From Unio delphinus (lineage: Eukaryota; Mollusca; Bivalvia; Unionida; Unionidae), in the NCBI GenBank assembly GCA_029339505.1, contig JAQISU010000171.1, forward strand, positions 1,271,001-1,335,000: 64,000 bases of DNA, written 5' to 3'. Under the pieces are notes generated by a model. That model worked only from the letters and a program-made list of their open reading frames with translations, made no database searches and was not told the DNA's origin. This document shows, one piece after another, positions 9,242 to 19,074 of this stretch (positions within the stretch are counted from its first letter, which is position 1; each line of letters opens with the position of its first letter). Position numbers and translations under genes: made by a program.

Positions 9242-10070
9242 ATGGTTGATATTTACGGAAGATCTTCCTCTAAATAAAAACACACACAACTGACGGAACA
9301 TCATACGAAAATGTAAAAATAAATCATTAGTGATGAAATAGCCAAATTACCAAATCTTAAAATCTAATAATCATTCATGACAATATATTATCGTCAGAAT
9401 TAATGGAATAACCAAACACAGCGTAGTTGTGTCTGATAATAATGGAAAATTAAGCCCTATCTTGTTATGTCAACGATCATATTCGCAATCAAGTACAAAA
9501 ATCCGGTGATAGAATAATTGGTTCTCTGAATATGATTAATAATAAAATTTCTGGTCTTGGAGAACCAGAATCAAACGATGACGCTGCAACGAAACTTACG
9601 TCATTGCTAGAGACTTCCCAATGATGAACTCGTTAACGACAACCAATAATGAGATAACCAATATTAAATCTAATTTTACTGCCCACATTCTTGAGTTTTC
9701 TTTGAAACATTATTAGAAAGATTATGGGTTCTTCGGAAGTTCAGAGCTTATTGACATTAAACTCGTTGACATAAATAAGATCACCGACAACGTAGTATAT
9801 ACGGTAAGGTCTGAATCAGTATTGTGGTAAATTTATTAAACATCGCGCTGAGGTTACCGATATATACAGGTTATCATTACTAGGTGTTATAGTATTTACA
9901 GTATCTACTGCAATACCACGGCGTTATCATCTAATACATTCTTCTGGATGTAATGTTAATATTGCTAGATCAAAACAAAGAAATAACATTTGAAGTGGAA
10001 CCTGACAATAAAAGACTCGGCTTGATTTACTACTGGTGCCTTGACTTAGTCGCTACACTACCACCTACTT
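9242..10070 (+). pseudogene. Fibre-like attachment protein, copy 2
   Basis: Seen: begins MVDIYGRSS, the same N-terminus as the copy 3 gene at 20593. Downstream frames contain GSLNMINNKISGLGEPESND followed by DAATK, a fibre-shaft motif seen in phage and viral tail or fibre proteins. The rest is heavily frameshifted, with recognisable coding-like text to about 10070 (PDNKRLGLIYYW). Inferred role: virion spike. The body after the start motif does not resemble copy 3's. Confidence 0.55.
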
Positions 10071-10083
10071 AAATAATCAATGT

Positions 10084-10168
10084 ATCATGTATGTATATGT
10101 GTCTGTATGTATGTAAGTATGTATGTATGTATGTATGTATGTATGTATGTATGTATGTATGTATGTAT
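10084..10168. repeat. (TATG)n microsatellite
   Basis: About 20 copies of TATG/GTAT, nearly perfect from 10108. It follows directly after the decayed fibre gene. Confidence 0.9.
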
Positions 10169-10837
10169 GACATAGATCAGATTCTGAATTAGATGCATAC
10201 CTGTATTTATTTTGATTGGATTAAAAAATATCTAATTCTTCAGAATGATACTTAAAATACATTCATAAACAACTATATATTTGTAATAAAATGTAATTTT
10301 TCTGCTGATATTTTGTTAAGCTTTTGGTTAAATAGTACTAAAATTTTTTTTTTTTTTAAATAAGTCAGATTTTATGACTTTTGAAGTTCAAACCTCAAGC
10401 AATTTTATTATTGATTTCTTTAATTTTTGATAATTATCGCATGACACAATCTGAAATTATGTTTTCTTTTTGGCAATTTTTGAATGATTTTCGACTGAAT
10501 GAGGTGAAATGAGAGAAAAAATTATCAAAACCAATTAGACGATCCCTCGAGGTTTGGCCCAACGAAAATGTGCAAATCTATTGATTTTCTAAGGACTTAT
10601 TGACTAAAATCAATATTTTAAAAATACCTGAGAGATTGTGATAAAAATTAATTTTCTCAGAAAATTTATATCATTTTAAAAATTTTAATCTAAAATCCTT
10701 GGCTTATTAAAGACAGAAAAAATAATTGTGTATATTTTTATAATTGCAGAAATAATATTAATAATATTTTGTAGTTTATTTGTATACAATATTATATTAT
10801 ATATGTTTCACATACAAATATTTGACAACATATATAT
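10169..10837. other. AT-rich sequence without recognised content
   Basis: Very AT-rich, with frequent stops in all frames and homopolymer runs. I see no gene or structured repeat. In copy 3 the equivalent interval between fibre and HNH genes is also mostly non-coding. Confidence 0.5.
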
Positions 10838-10995
10838 GTTGTCATTTTCTTTGACGGCACAATATATATTAAGCTATTTACAACCTTATATATATATTGT
10901 AATTTTAAGTATGGCACACCATATTTTAAGCTATTTACAACGTTATATATATATTAAGGACGGCATACTATATATTAAGCTATTTATAGATGCAG
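10838..10995. repeat. Three-copy degenerate tandem repeat (about 60 bp)
   Basis: Three units share AAGCTATTTACAA and TTATATATATAT, each introduced by a GGCA-containing segment (GACGGCAC, TATGGCAC, GACGGCAT). Confidence 0.65.
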
Positions 10996-11042
10996 CATTG
11001 AAGCGTATTTATAGCGTGATATATCGTCTTAATTCTAATGAT

Positions 11043-11290
11043 ATTTTTAGTGAGAATAGCCAAATTGACAATATTCTAGTGAGAATAGCCAAATTGACAA
11101 TGTTCTAGTGAGAATAGCCAACTTTATATTTTTCTAGTGAGACTAGCCAAATTTATGTTTTTCTAGGGAGAATATAGCAAATTGAGATTTGGCTTGTGAG
11201 AAAAGCCAACGTGAGGTTTATCAGATAATAATAGCCAAAGTGAGGTTTGTATAAGGAGAATAGCCAAATTGAGATTTGCCTTGTAAGCCA
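11043..11290. repeat. Degenerate short tandem repeat (AGTGAGAATAGCCAAATTGA type)
   Basis: About eight diverging units of roughly 30 bp with the core GAGAATAGCCAA. Identity falls from left to right. Confidence 0.7.
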
Positions 11291-11811
11291 TTTACATATG
11301 TACAATCTTAATTCTAAGGACGGCACAACCCCCACATGAAACCCTAGATTACCACATAACATTGTAGCAGGATCGGAGGTACATATAATCTTACTTAACT
11401 TATTCTAATGAAAGCAAAATACATAAAATCTTAACTAACTTATGCTAAGGGGTCTTCTTTACGTTCAACATATTTCTGCACACACCCCGTAATGAACCCC
11501 AGGTGCAAAAGAGCACCCACCACGTGGTGACATGGTGGGATGAAGTATAGTTTTTCAGTTGAAGTTCCAGTTTGGGGTTAACAACCAATTTTATGATGAA
11601 AAATCGCGATATCGGAACCATCAACAGTATGTCAGTCATGGGTTCCGAACTTTAACATCGAGTATAAGCGATATACCATGTACTTTTCACTTTACTGATG
11701 AATGCTTGAGAAACTGTATAAAGTTACCTTGCTTGCTGTAATCATTATAAAATCTGCAGCATGAATCTAAAGACATCAAACACAACTATTTGGACCCTGA
11801 CTTTGTCATGG

Positions 11812-11815
<4 letters not shown>
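11291..11815. other. Unassigned AT-rich stretch
   Basis: No gene recognised. It contains a perfect 12-bp palindrome CACCACGTGGTG (11518-11529) with an E-box core. Confidence 0.35.

Positions 11816-11897
<82 letters not shown>
11816..11897. repeat. (AT)n microsatellite
   Basis: About 80 bp of uninterrupted AT dinucleotide. Confidence 0.95.
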
Positions 11898-11901
<4 letters not shown>

Positions 11902-12249
11902 TATATATGTGTGTGTAAACTAACAGAAATCTAAAAATAACATAATGTAGATCTATTGCATGTTTTACGATGCGTGTGGCCAGTGTTTTCTGCTTTTGAT
12001 TATGTCGATATATCAAACGGTATATACATATCCTTCCACCAATTTTAATTATTACAAAATTATGTTACGTCCCTGATATTAATTATCACATAGATCGTTA
12101 ATAATTAATTACGTAAAAAAGTAACAGTAACAAGCGAGATAACATTTAATCACTCTCTACTAAGAAATAAGCATGACAGTAGTTATCTCCCTTCACTTGT
12201 TTTCCATCTAACTATATTGAAATGTAGTCTATACTTTCTATATAATCTT

Positions 12250-12389
12250 CTGAACCTAAAATTTATCTTGAGAGCTGACCACCTGACTTGCCGAAGCAGG
12301 ATCTGTTTGATCCGAAGAATAATCGGATTGAAAGTATTCGTGGCGCCAAGAAAGAATTTTGCAACGATGATGCATCTCAAGTACGGTCA
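12250..12389 (+). pseudogene. DNA polymerase, copy 2, N-terminal piece split by insertion of copy 3
   Basis: Seen: KIYLES, a stop, then PKQDLFDPKNNRIESIRGAK followed by KEFCNDDASQV. These align with the N-terminal parts of copies 1 (residues about 15-60) and 3. The frame stops being polymerase at 12389, where the copy 3 inverted repeat begins, and resumes in the same codon phase at 25853. The last 5 bases, GGTCA, are repeated at 25848-25852. Confidence 0.72.
12385..12389. repeat. Target site duplication, left (GGTCA)
   Basis: A perfect 5-bp direct repeat with 25848-25852, immediately outside the AGCAGCAG terminus. Polinton duplications are usually described as 6 bp; only 5 match here. Confidence 0.8.
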
Positions 12390-12532
12390 AGCAGCAGAGA
12401 GGGTGAACAGATTAAATTGAAACGTCACCCTTTTTTTATTACCAAATCGACTAATGGTGACAACATAGACGTCAATAAATGACTACACCTAGATTGACCC
12501 AAAAAAACTGTTGTAGTCGACCCTCTCTGCTT
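12390..12532 (+). repeat. Left terminal inverted repeat of copy 3
   Basis: Matches the reverse complement of 25706-25847 at roughly 85% by eye, sharing GGGTGAACAG, GAAACGTCACCCTTTTTT, CCAAATCGACTAATGGTGAC and GACTACACCTAGATTGAC. Within the repeat, AGCAGAGAGGGT (12393-12404) and ACCCTCTCTGCT (12520-12531) are perfect inverted copies, so a single repeat could fold back on itself. Confidence 0.88.
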
Positions 12533-12828
12533 TGGAAACTTTGAGTAATATTCTTCCTCTGTTGGAGGGGTTTGTTTTGTAGATATCAAAACCCCTTCTT
12601 CGATCCTACGACGGTAATACGCCATCAAAGTTCTGTATTTATCTCCACCACATTCATTACAAATCAGATATTGTCCTCGAACGCCAACATTGCATCCAGC
12701 ACAATGTCGAGGACCAGCATGTGGATTTTTTGATAGGATATATTTATGTTTCTTGCAGTATTCTCCACGACATTTTTTTAATTACATTTATATGTGCTTC
12801 CTTGACGCAGCCATGTACAATTTTTCAT
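12425..12828 (-). pseudogene. Second zinc-ribbon paralogue of copy 3, reaching into the inverted repeat
   Basis: Seen: ATG at 12828 (after GATATATG) with a Trp/Cys start, then after a shift near 12775 CRGEYCKKHKY, RHCAGCNVGVRGQ, LICNECGGDKYR and a basic helix (MAYYRRRIEEG). All landmarks match the proteins at 534-833 and 17398-17711. The frame stays open to 12425, so its last 35 codons would be encoded by the terminal inverted repeat. Copy 3 therefore had two zinc-ribbon paralogues, one at the element end and one beside the polymerase. The real C-terminus is uncertain. Confidence 0.6.
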
Positions 12829-12913
12829 ATATCAAATAGTATCTATTTAATTTAGTTAGCGGATATTATTTTGCCAATCTGACGCGAGGGGGCACCCTCT
12901 CTGGTGCAACAAA

Positions 12914-13546
12914 TTAGCCAAATATTTGATCGGTACCTACACGATATCTTGTCCTGGGATCATGCGGATTTATTGTTATAAAACCATACGGTGTTGCTTG
13001 CGCACGTGAAAAGAAATTTCTTAATTTATTTATATCCATATCTCTGCTACACCAGGTCTGATGAATATTTATTAGCGTGTGTGTATAAATTCCATTAAAT
13101 GCAGCTAAACTATTACAATTATATCTGATTACTTTCGGAATTTGTGTATACTGCTGAGTTACATAAATAACATCAGTATTTTTATGCCTTCCTCGTGTAA
13201 AATTCTTGCCGGATTTGATTGTTTATCTAGCATTACGTCATCATACACAACTAAATTATTAACGAATCCATCAATATCATCGACAGATGGTGCGTCATCA
13301 ATGTCGGTTATAAAATCAATAATATCATCACCGCTCAGCAAACATGCGTTTTAATTAAATTCCTTAAGTACTTCGTAGCATCTCTGATCATCTACAGATG
13401 GTGCAACAAAATACATTTTATTCCATTTCAGCCATCTCATTATCAAGTTAAATAATAATTGTGTTTTATCTGATCGAAATAGGTAACGCTGGATAATGTT
13501 TTACCTGTTGTCGTTTTCGTGTCGCTGAAAAATCAATTACATCCAT
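12914..13546 (-). pseudogene. Packaging ATPase, copy 3 (Walker A deleted)
   Basis: Seen: starts DVIDFSAT at 13546. Where copy 1 has GPSGSGKT, copy 3 goes from ISIR almost straight to KTQLLFNLI, removing the glycine-rich loop. Then come KMYFVAPSVDDQRCYEVLKE, DDIIDFITDIDDAPS, Walker B NLVVYDDVML, YVTQQYTQIPKVIR and the terminal DQIFG. A stop lies at about 13352 and frameshifts follow. The C-terminus is complete, ending at 12914. Without the P-loop the protein could not bind ATP. Divergent from the PLA2 gene. Confidence 0.8.
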
Positions 13547-13562
13547 GGTATAATATTATATC
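13547..13562. promoter_or_regulatory. 16-bp divergent start region with TATAATATTATA palindrome (copy 3)
   Basis: The two opposite start codons are separated by GG-TATAATATTATA-TC plus nothing else beyond the ATG edges. The 12-bp centre is a perfect palindrome, so each gene sees an identical TATA box directly at its ATG. The layout is conserved with copy 1 (5726-5742). Confidence 0.5.
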
Positions 13563-13978
13563 ATGGATTTATATTGTTTACGCTGTAAAGTTAAAACTCC
13601 AATTACTGATTTATCTACGGTTACAACAAAAAAATAAAAGAATAGCATACAGTGGAAAATGTTCCGTATGTGGCAGAAAGAAATTTTCCTTTTGACCAAG
13701 AAAATATAAAACAACCGGTGGTGACATGGCAACATTAATGTCAAAGTTTCCAGGAACTCTGTGGGCTAAATATCCAGTAAATGCAATTGATAAAGCGTGT
13801 CACGTTCATGATGTAGCTTATAAAAGTAAAGATCTAGAACAACAACATATCGCAAATGTGAAATTGATTCACGCATTGAATTCCATAAAAATAAAAATCT
13901 CAAGGAAGGATTAGCCAATTGGTTAGTAAAATCTGCGATGAAAACCAAATTAGCAATAGGTTTCTGGGTAATTAATTA
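13563..13978 (+). pseudogene. Zinc ribbon plus PLA2-like protein, copy 3 (calcium loop deleted)
   Basis: Seen: starts MDLYCLRCKVKTPITDLS. After a shift at an A7 run comes GKCSVCGRKKFSF, then a stop, then the PLA2 part: KFPGTLWAKYPVNAIDKA and CHVHDVAYKSKDL with the catalytic His-Asp. Copy 1 has about 39 residues between AKYP and INAID, including the calcium loop CGPG. In copy 3 these are missing in frame, with KYP/EYP as likely short-repeat endpoints. The C-terminus is frameshifted. Integrase follows immediately at 13981. Confidence 0.75.
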
Positions 13979-13980
13979 TA

Positions 13981-14214
13981 ATGCAATCAATTTATTATAG
14001 CCCAAGAGGATACTGGAAAGGTAGAGCAGCAATCGATAAACTCGCTAATGCAGCAAATGTCACACGTTCTACCGCCGCAGCGTGGTTAGCACGACAAGCA
14101 ATATGGCAAATTTACCTACCACCGCCTAAACGAATCGAGTACAAATATTTTGATGTAAAAGTTCCTAATGAAGTTCATCAGGCTGATATTCTGTTTTTAC
14201 CTCATGATAGTATA
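13981..14214 (+). pseudogene. Integrase, copy 3, N-terminal remnant
   Basis: Seen: IYYSPRGYWKGRAAIDKL through LARQAIWQIYLPPPKR to HQADILFLPHD, which includes only the first catalytic Asp. The sequence then runs directly into the inverted end of the HNH domain of the neighbouring gene. The two genes converge, and a deletion of roughly 700 bp (by comparison with copy 1) removed the rest of the core and the C-terminal domain. Copy 3 integrated with proper ends, so the loss is probably later than insertion. Confidence 0.78.
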
Positions 14215-15420
14215 CGTAGAGTAACATTACATTCAAGATAAGTTAACACCACATTATCATGTGTATGACCAAGACTGTTATCTTTTCTATCTACAGTAAA
14301 TTGCCTAGGACTTTTACTTGAGTATTGCCACAGCATTATACAAATTCAGCTTGCACAGTGATTATCCTGTTGTTGTTTCAATGTTATGATAAATTGCACG
14401 TCAAGATCAAAGTCGCGTTTATTTTTTTATCACATTGTTTCTAGCTATCTAGTTTCTTTCTTACTATATCATTGTCAACATTGCCAGTGGTTTCTGACGC
14501 ATCCACGACAATCCTACGTAGCTGAGATATTTTTCTGACGCGAGACACCGCAAGATAAACTAAATTCGATCACTCGATATGATCATCCACAATCCAGACA
14601 ACTGTATCAGAAATAGTTAATCCTTGAGATGAATATATTGTCATTGCCTATCCTAGCGTCCAATCCGATAACGCGCTATCAACAACATTGACATCAACTA
14701 AAACAATATCATTCAACACGAGATTTTTTCTCCGTCTGTCCTGGTATGTCAACGAGAATATTCTGTTGTCGCGTATCTGCTGGGCGATAACATAATGGCA
14801 CCGACAACTCTGCGAATTTTTCTTGATGTAGCAGAAATAATCTTGTTGAAGTGTGTCATGAACTAGCTTTCTACTTGCAACTATCAGATCATTTGGCCTC
14901 CACGTATCCCAAAAGTCGTTAAAAGAGGTTTCTGAAATTATATTACGCATTACTTCACACTGAATTTTATTCGGTTGTAATCTGATTAATTTTTAAGACT
15001 CCCTCAATGTTGAATTAAGTGCTCGATAATCATCAATCATTTCTTCGTAATAGTCAACGAATCTCTTTAGCCATTCATGTGGAGACGGTCCAACAAAAGG
15101 TATTGGTTGACAATGATCGCCAGACATTACAGCAGTGTTTTTCGACAACAACCAGTCAAGAAATATTTCTTGATTTTCCAGCGATGCAGTACATATTTCA
15201 TCCCAAACTATAATCTTCGGAATATATTTATCTCCCATTAGATCAGGATTATATGCGTCTCCGCTCCATCGGAAAAAGCTGTGATACGTACATGACTGCG
15301 TTCCTCGTTGTGTAGGTGTCAAAACGATCATATCTGAATTCTGAAATAGTTCAATCGCACGTGTCGTCTTTTCTGATCATCCAGGTCCATTGAGATAAAT
15401 AGTTTTGTGTCATGCTATGG
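14215..15420 (-). pseudogene. SF1 helicase-HNH part of polymerase-helicase-HNH gene, copy 3
   Basis: Seen: linker then Walker A, where GPG is followed by a TGA stop and SEKTTRAIELF; IIVWDEICTAS (Walker B); SGDHCQPIPF (motif III); DDYRA; NDLIVASRK; SSQGLTISDT (motif V); VYLAVSRVRK (motif VI); then HNH landmarks FTVDRKD and GHTHDNVV and a final LEC-N at the deletion junction. The frames 15410-15694, 14993-15331 and 14648-14950 are in the same phase, interrupted only by stops, so polymerase and helicase were one polypeptide. The first Cys pair of the HNH reads stop for the second Cys. Confidence 0.75.
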
Positions 15421-17353
15421 GATCATATATTGATGGTGCAGAAGATGGTTTTAATATCTGATTATTTCTACAGTAAATATCTTTGATTGGAACATCTGCT
15501 GATTCAGAATAACTGAGTATATTTTCCTTTTTAATTCTCCATTCACTCCATGGTGCATGATTGATGATATTTAGTTGGTCTAGCAATCTTGAATATTTTG
15601 TATTGATATAAAACGAATCGGTAGCTACTCTGACAGCAAACTCTGGAATTTTATTTATCATCGATAACAGATCAATCGAAACGTACGCGAGCATAGAAGA
15701 TCTTAATGGGTATAATGCTGTGATTCACCATCAGTAAAACTCAATTGTACCTAACTTAATTCCATTTGATAAGAAAGCTGTATCCCGACTTCTAAATGTA
15801 TTTCTTTTCGTTGTATGAGCGATTATAAAATTTAAATCAGCATCGTCCATGATCAATCTTGTACAATGTCAGAATAGTCCTTTTGTTGTGGTAACCAAAC
15901 TTCGGTCTGCATTCGGTATGATATAATCGATTCACTGACAATCAACGTCAACATTAAACAATCAAGCATATATCGTAACAATACTATTGGAGCCCACTTC
16001 TTGTCTGAAAAATGTAGACCGAACCAAACATAACAAATCGGATGAAGTTTTTCCGTAAACTCGAATAATTCGATATATGCAAATCCAGTAATATCAGAAT
16101 CAGGTAATGGTCTATTTATTGATACTCGCGTCATCTCGTGTGTCGGGTGACTGAATCTTTTAAAATACCCAGAACACTCTCTGTATCCCAGAAAACTTCC
16201 AGGATAACATGGAACCATATCAACCGATATAAAATCTTTGAGCGAGTATTCACTGTTCCATATTCAACACAAGTTAATATTATATTGTCAAGAAAATCAA
16301 ACCGAGTCGGTTTCCAGGAATTTCTCTCTCTAGCATAATGAGCTGCAACTGATGGAACAGTAAAACATTCACCGAGTAATTTTTCGTCAGGGTTATATTT
16401 TCTCATTTTCTCGTGGAGAGATTCTGTTCGATAAATATCACCATTTTCAGAACTAAACAACCACACGGATACAGGATAGTTTTGACTTATTTCGTTAATA
16501 AAGTCAAACATATCACCGTTATAGAATTTAACCGTCCTCGTGCGTGGAAATCCTGTTACTTCATTAGTCCAAGCATGCGCATTATGATCAACAATTTCGA
16601 TTGAAGCTCCCTTTGATTTATATTTTGATTCGTATAAGATCTCTCCTGTTATCATTTTTACTGTTATAGGAAATTTGAATTTCTTTCCTAGTTCAGCAAC
16701 ATCTTTGATAGATGCTCCGATATCTTTGACTATTTTTGCCCACGAATTTATTATATTACGTCGTTTATCCGTTAACCCTTTCCCACGTGTCGAGACGGTG
16801 AAATGTTCTGTTATTCGTTCGGCCACACAATTTATCTTCGAGAATTTCATCGGCTTTAGATTATCAATGTTTGGTTTCTCAAGCGGATATATCCCATAAA
16901 TAACCACTGTTACAGGATAAGATCTTTCGTAATATAGTTTATCAATACCGGTCAACATCCCTGGTTTGGAACCTTTACTCAGTATGGCAGTTTTTCTGTT
17001 ATGAAGGACAGGATCACGTTTATCACGAATAATCCAATTGTTAGTATCTGATAGTACGATAAGTTTGATTTTTAAAATATATTTTTTATCGTCAAGGTAG
17101 TTAATGATCATCGGCGTTCGTTTGTCATTCATCGTAGCATCTATATTTTTAGTGTCACTTATAATCTTGAACGTCAACCACACATGTGATGCTTCATTTT
17201 TATGAAATTCTTTTTTGGCGTCATGTATTTTATTGATCAATGTTTTATCTGTCGGATCAACCAAAATCTCTCATCGGCACAGAGAATATTCTGTCAAGAT
17301 TAATATTTTTTTTTAGAAAGCTCGATCTTGGATAATCACTCGAATTTTCCCAT
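15421..17353 (-). pseudogene. Family B DNA polymerase part, copy 3
   Basis: Start set at 17353 by alignment with copy 1 (GKFE then stop, LSKI). Seen: long frame 16131-17264 with GMLTGIDKLYYERSYPVTVV, VDHNAHAW, VSVWLF and SVAAHYARERNSWKPTRFDF; motif A region VPCYPGSFLGYRECS preceded by an aspartate across a shift; HPTHEMTRVSI; a frameshifted motif B zone; motif C RVATDSFYIN. At least three frameshifts and several stops. By eye it is clearly divergent from copy 1, so the copies are different lineages rather than fresh duplicates. Confidence 0.78.
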
Positions 17354-17397
17354 CATTATAATTAAAACAAGTATTTAAATTAAAAATATAACATGTA
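17354..17397. promoter_or_regulatory. Divergent TATA-rich region, polymerase / zinc protein (copy 3)
   Basis: 44 bp, almost all A/T. The polymerase side shares the string TTAAATACTTGTTTTAATTA with the same position in copy 1 (about 852-871), which stands out because the copies differ much more elsewhere. This suggests a conserved control sequence. Confidence 0.5.
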
Positions 17398-17711
17398 ATG
17401 GTTAAAACAAGGAATCTCTGCAAATGGTTGATGATCGGCTTTGTTACTCCATGTTACAGATCTTGCGTAAACGAATTCTGCAGAATCCACTCGCAACGTG
17501 TCCGAGATGGAAGTCTAGGACCAAAACCGTGTTTACCATGTGTGTTGGAGTACGAGGTAAAACACGCTTGTGTGTGCAATGTGGTGATAACAGATACAGA
17601 GAACTGAAACGATATCATGATAAAAAAAATAATGATAGCGACAGAATTATAAAAACCCCGGAAGATTATCTGAATCTGATTAGATTTCAAAGTAAAAATC
17701 AAGGCAAATAA
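17398..17711 (+). pseudogene. Small zinc-ribbon protein, copy 3 (polymerase-adjacent paralogue)
   Basis: Seen: VKTRNLCKWLMIGFVTPCYR then SLGPKPCLPC. After one shift near 17545 comes VGVRGKTRLCVQCGDNRYRE, then a basic helix and the same acidic tail as copy 1 with TPEDYLNLI. Two CxxC pairs are intact. Function unknown; a zinc-binding nucleic-acid partner of the replication genes is plausible. HNH follows 28 bp later on the same strand. Confidence 0.62.
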
Positions 17712-17739
17712 TTAATTGAACAAAAGATATTTATATATA

Positions 17740-18249
17740 ATGGAGCAAAAGGAATTTATGAGACATCCTATCATAACAAACTACGAAGTAAATCGTGATG
17801 GTGTTATCAGACACTGTATACGAAAAAAAAACCAGTCGGTTTGTTATTAATACTGGTTATCTCATGTTCAGTTTCAATGAAATAAATAAAATAAGAATAT
17901 ATTATTGTCACAGATTCGTGTTCGAGTGTTTCCGCGGGGTGATCGAAGACGGTTTTGTCATTGACCATATTGATGGAGTTAAACTCCACAACACTTTATC
18001 TAATCTGAGAGCTTTCACGCAGTCAGATTTCTATATACGGTAATACTGGTAGATGTAAAACAATAGGAAAACGGATGATAAAATCTGTAAATACAGAGCA
18101 CAGACGAAGAAATAATATTTACATCAATGAATACAGCTACGAAATATTTTGATATTCAATCAAAATCAATATATTTTGTCGCAGAAAATGTTACCAAATC
18201 TGTTCTCTCAAAAAATATAAACAAAAAATTTATATTTCAATACTGTTAA
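17740..18249 (+). pseudogene. NUMOD4-HNH-NUMOD1-like endonuclease, copy 3
   Basis: Seen: HPIITNYEVNRDGVIRH (NUMOD4-like). After a shift come CHRFVFECFRGVIEDG and FVIDHIDGVKLHNTLSNLRA (HNH with intact DHIDG), then TQSD. After another shift come IKSVNTEHRRRNN and the helix-turn-helix-like KYFDIQSKSIYFVAENV. The catalytic His is kept, unlike copy 1. The start is at ATG 17740 in TTTATATATAATG. Confidence 0.72.
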
Positions 18250-18818
18250 AGGGATTCACTGTCTCTCTATAGTTATGTTGCTTATATTACTTTACTATTT
18301 ATTTAATATATTTATTTTTTTGGGATATTTTCAGTAAAATATATTATGAACTGAAGAATGGGAGATAACTCCATATTACATATTTCTCCGGAATTCGTGA
18401 TTTATTTTGTCGCTGTAATTAAATAATTAACCATCTAGTCCTAATTAATATAAGTGAAGCAACATAATTGGATAATACTTTCGAATTAGTTGAAGACAAT
18501 TTATTGTTTCTTGCTTACAAACAGAATCGAGGCAGAAAAGATATCACGCTTCACACGTAATACAGTAAGTTATTTTTAGATTTGTTACGACGTACATGTA
18601 TTCAGACCTGAATTTCTCGGAAAAACCCACTTTCTGTAAAAATGTAATATCAGTGAAATATAATCGTGTGTTGATAGTCTGTTCTATGTAGATAGCTATA
18701 TATTATATTTAAACTATTTGTAAAAATATAATCATGTTGTCTGTTTTGTTCTATGTGGATTGCTATATATTATATTCAAACTATTTGTAAAAATATAATC
18801 ATCTTGGGCGGGGGTTCA

Positions 18819-18949
18819 GGACCTCAAATCGAAATTCAACAGAATTATGGACACACATCTCACTATGATTCGAATCATGGTGGGTGATCGTTTCACTCAC
18901 CCGGGTTTGATATCCGGGTGTATGTGTGTACATAATCTGTAGTGAGGTC
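18819..18949. other. Long imperfect inverted repeat enclosing three hairpins
   Basis: Arms: ATTATGGACACACAT (18844-18858) pairs with ATGTGTGTACATAAT (18922-18936), one mismatch. Outside it, GACCTCA (18820-18826) pairs with TGAGGTC (18943-18949). Inside are a perfect palindrome ATGATTCGAATCAT (18865-18878), a stem GTGGGTGA/TCACTCAC (18880-18900) and CACCCGG/CCGGGTG (18898-18920), the last two competing for three bases. It is cloverleaf-like but does not fit a standard tRNA. Confidence 0.6.
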
Positions 18950-19074
18950 ATCGTAATACGTAATGCACCAACCACGTCTCTCTGAGGCTCTAGACTGTTG
19001 ACAGATTAGAGACTCACAACGGGGATCTGTTTTTCGTGTCTTCGTATAATGATAATATTGGGTTTTTCATGTGC

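Noticed and set aside
18844..18936. tRNA gene
   Set aside because: The arms are cloverleaf-like, but the outer stem is too long, two inner stems compete for bases and standard D- and T-loop signatures are missing.
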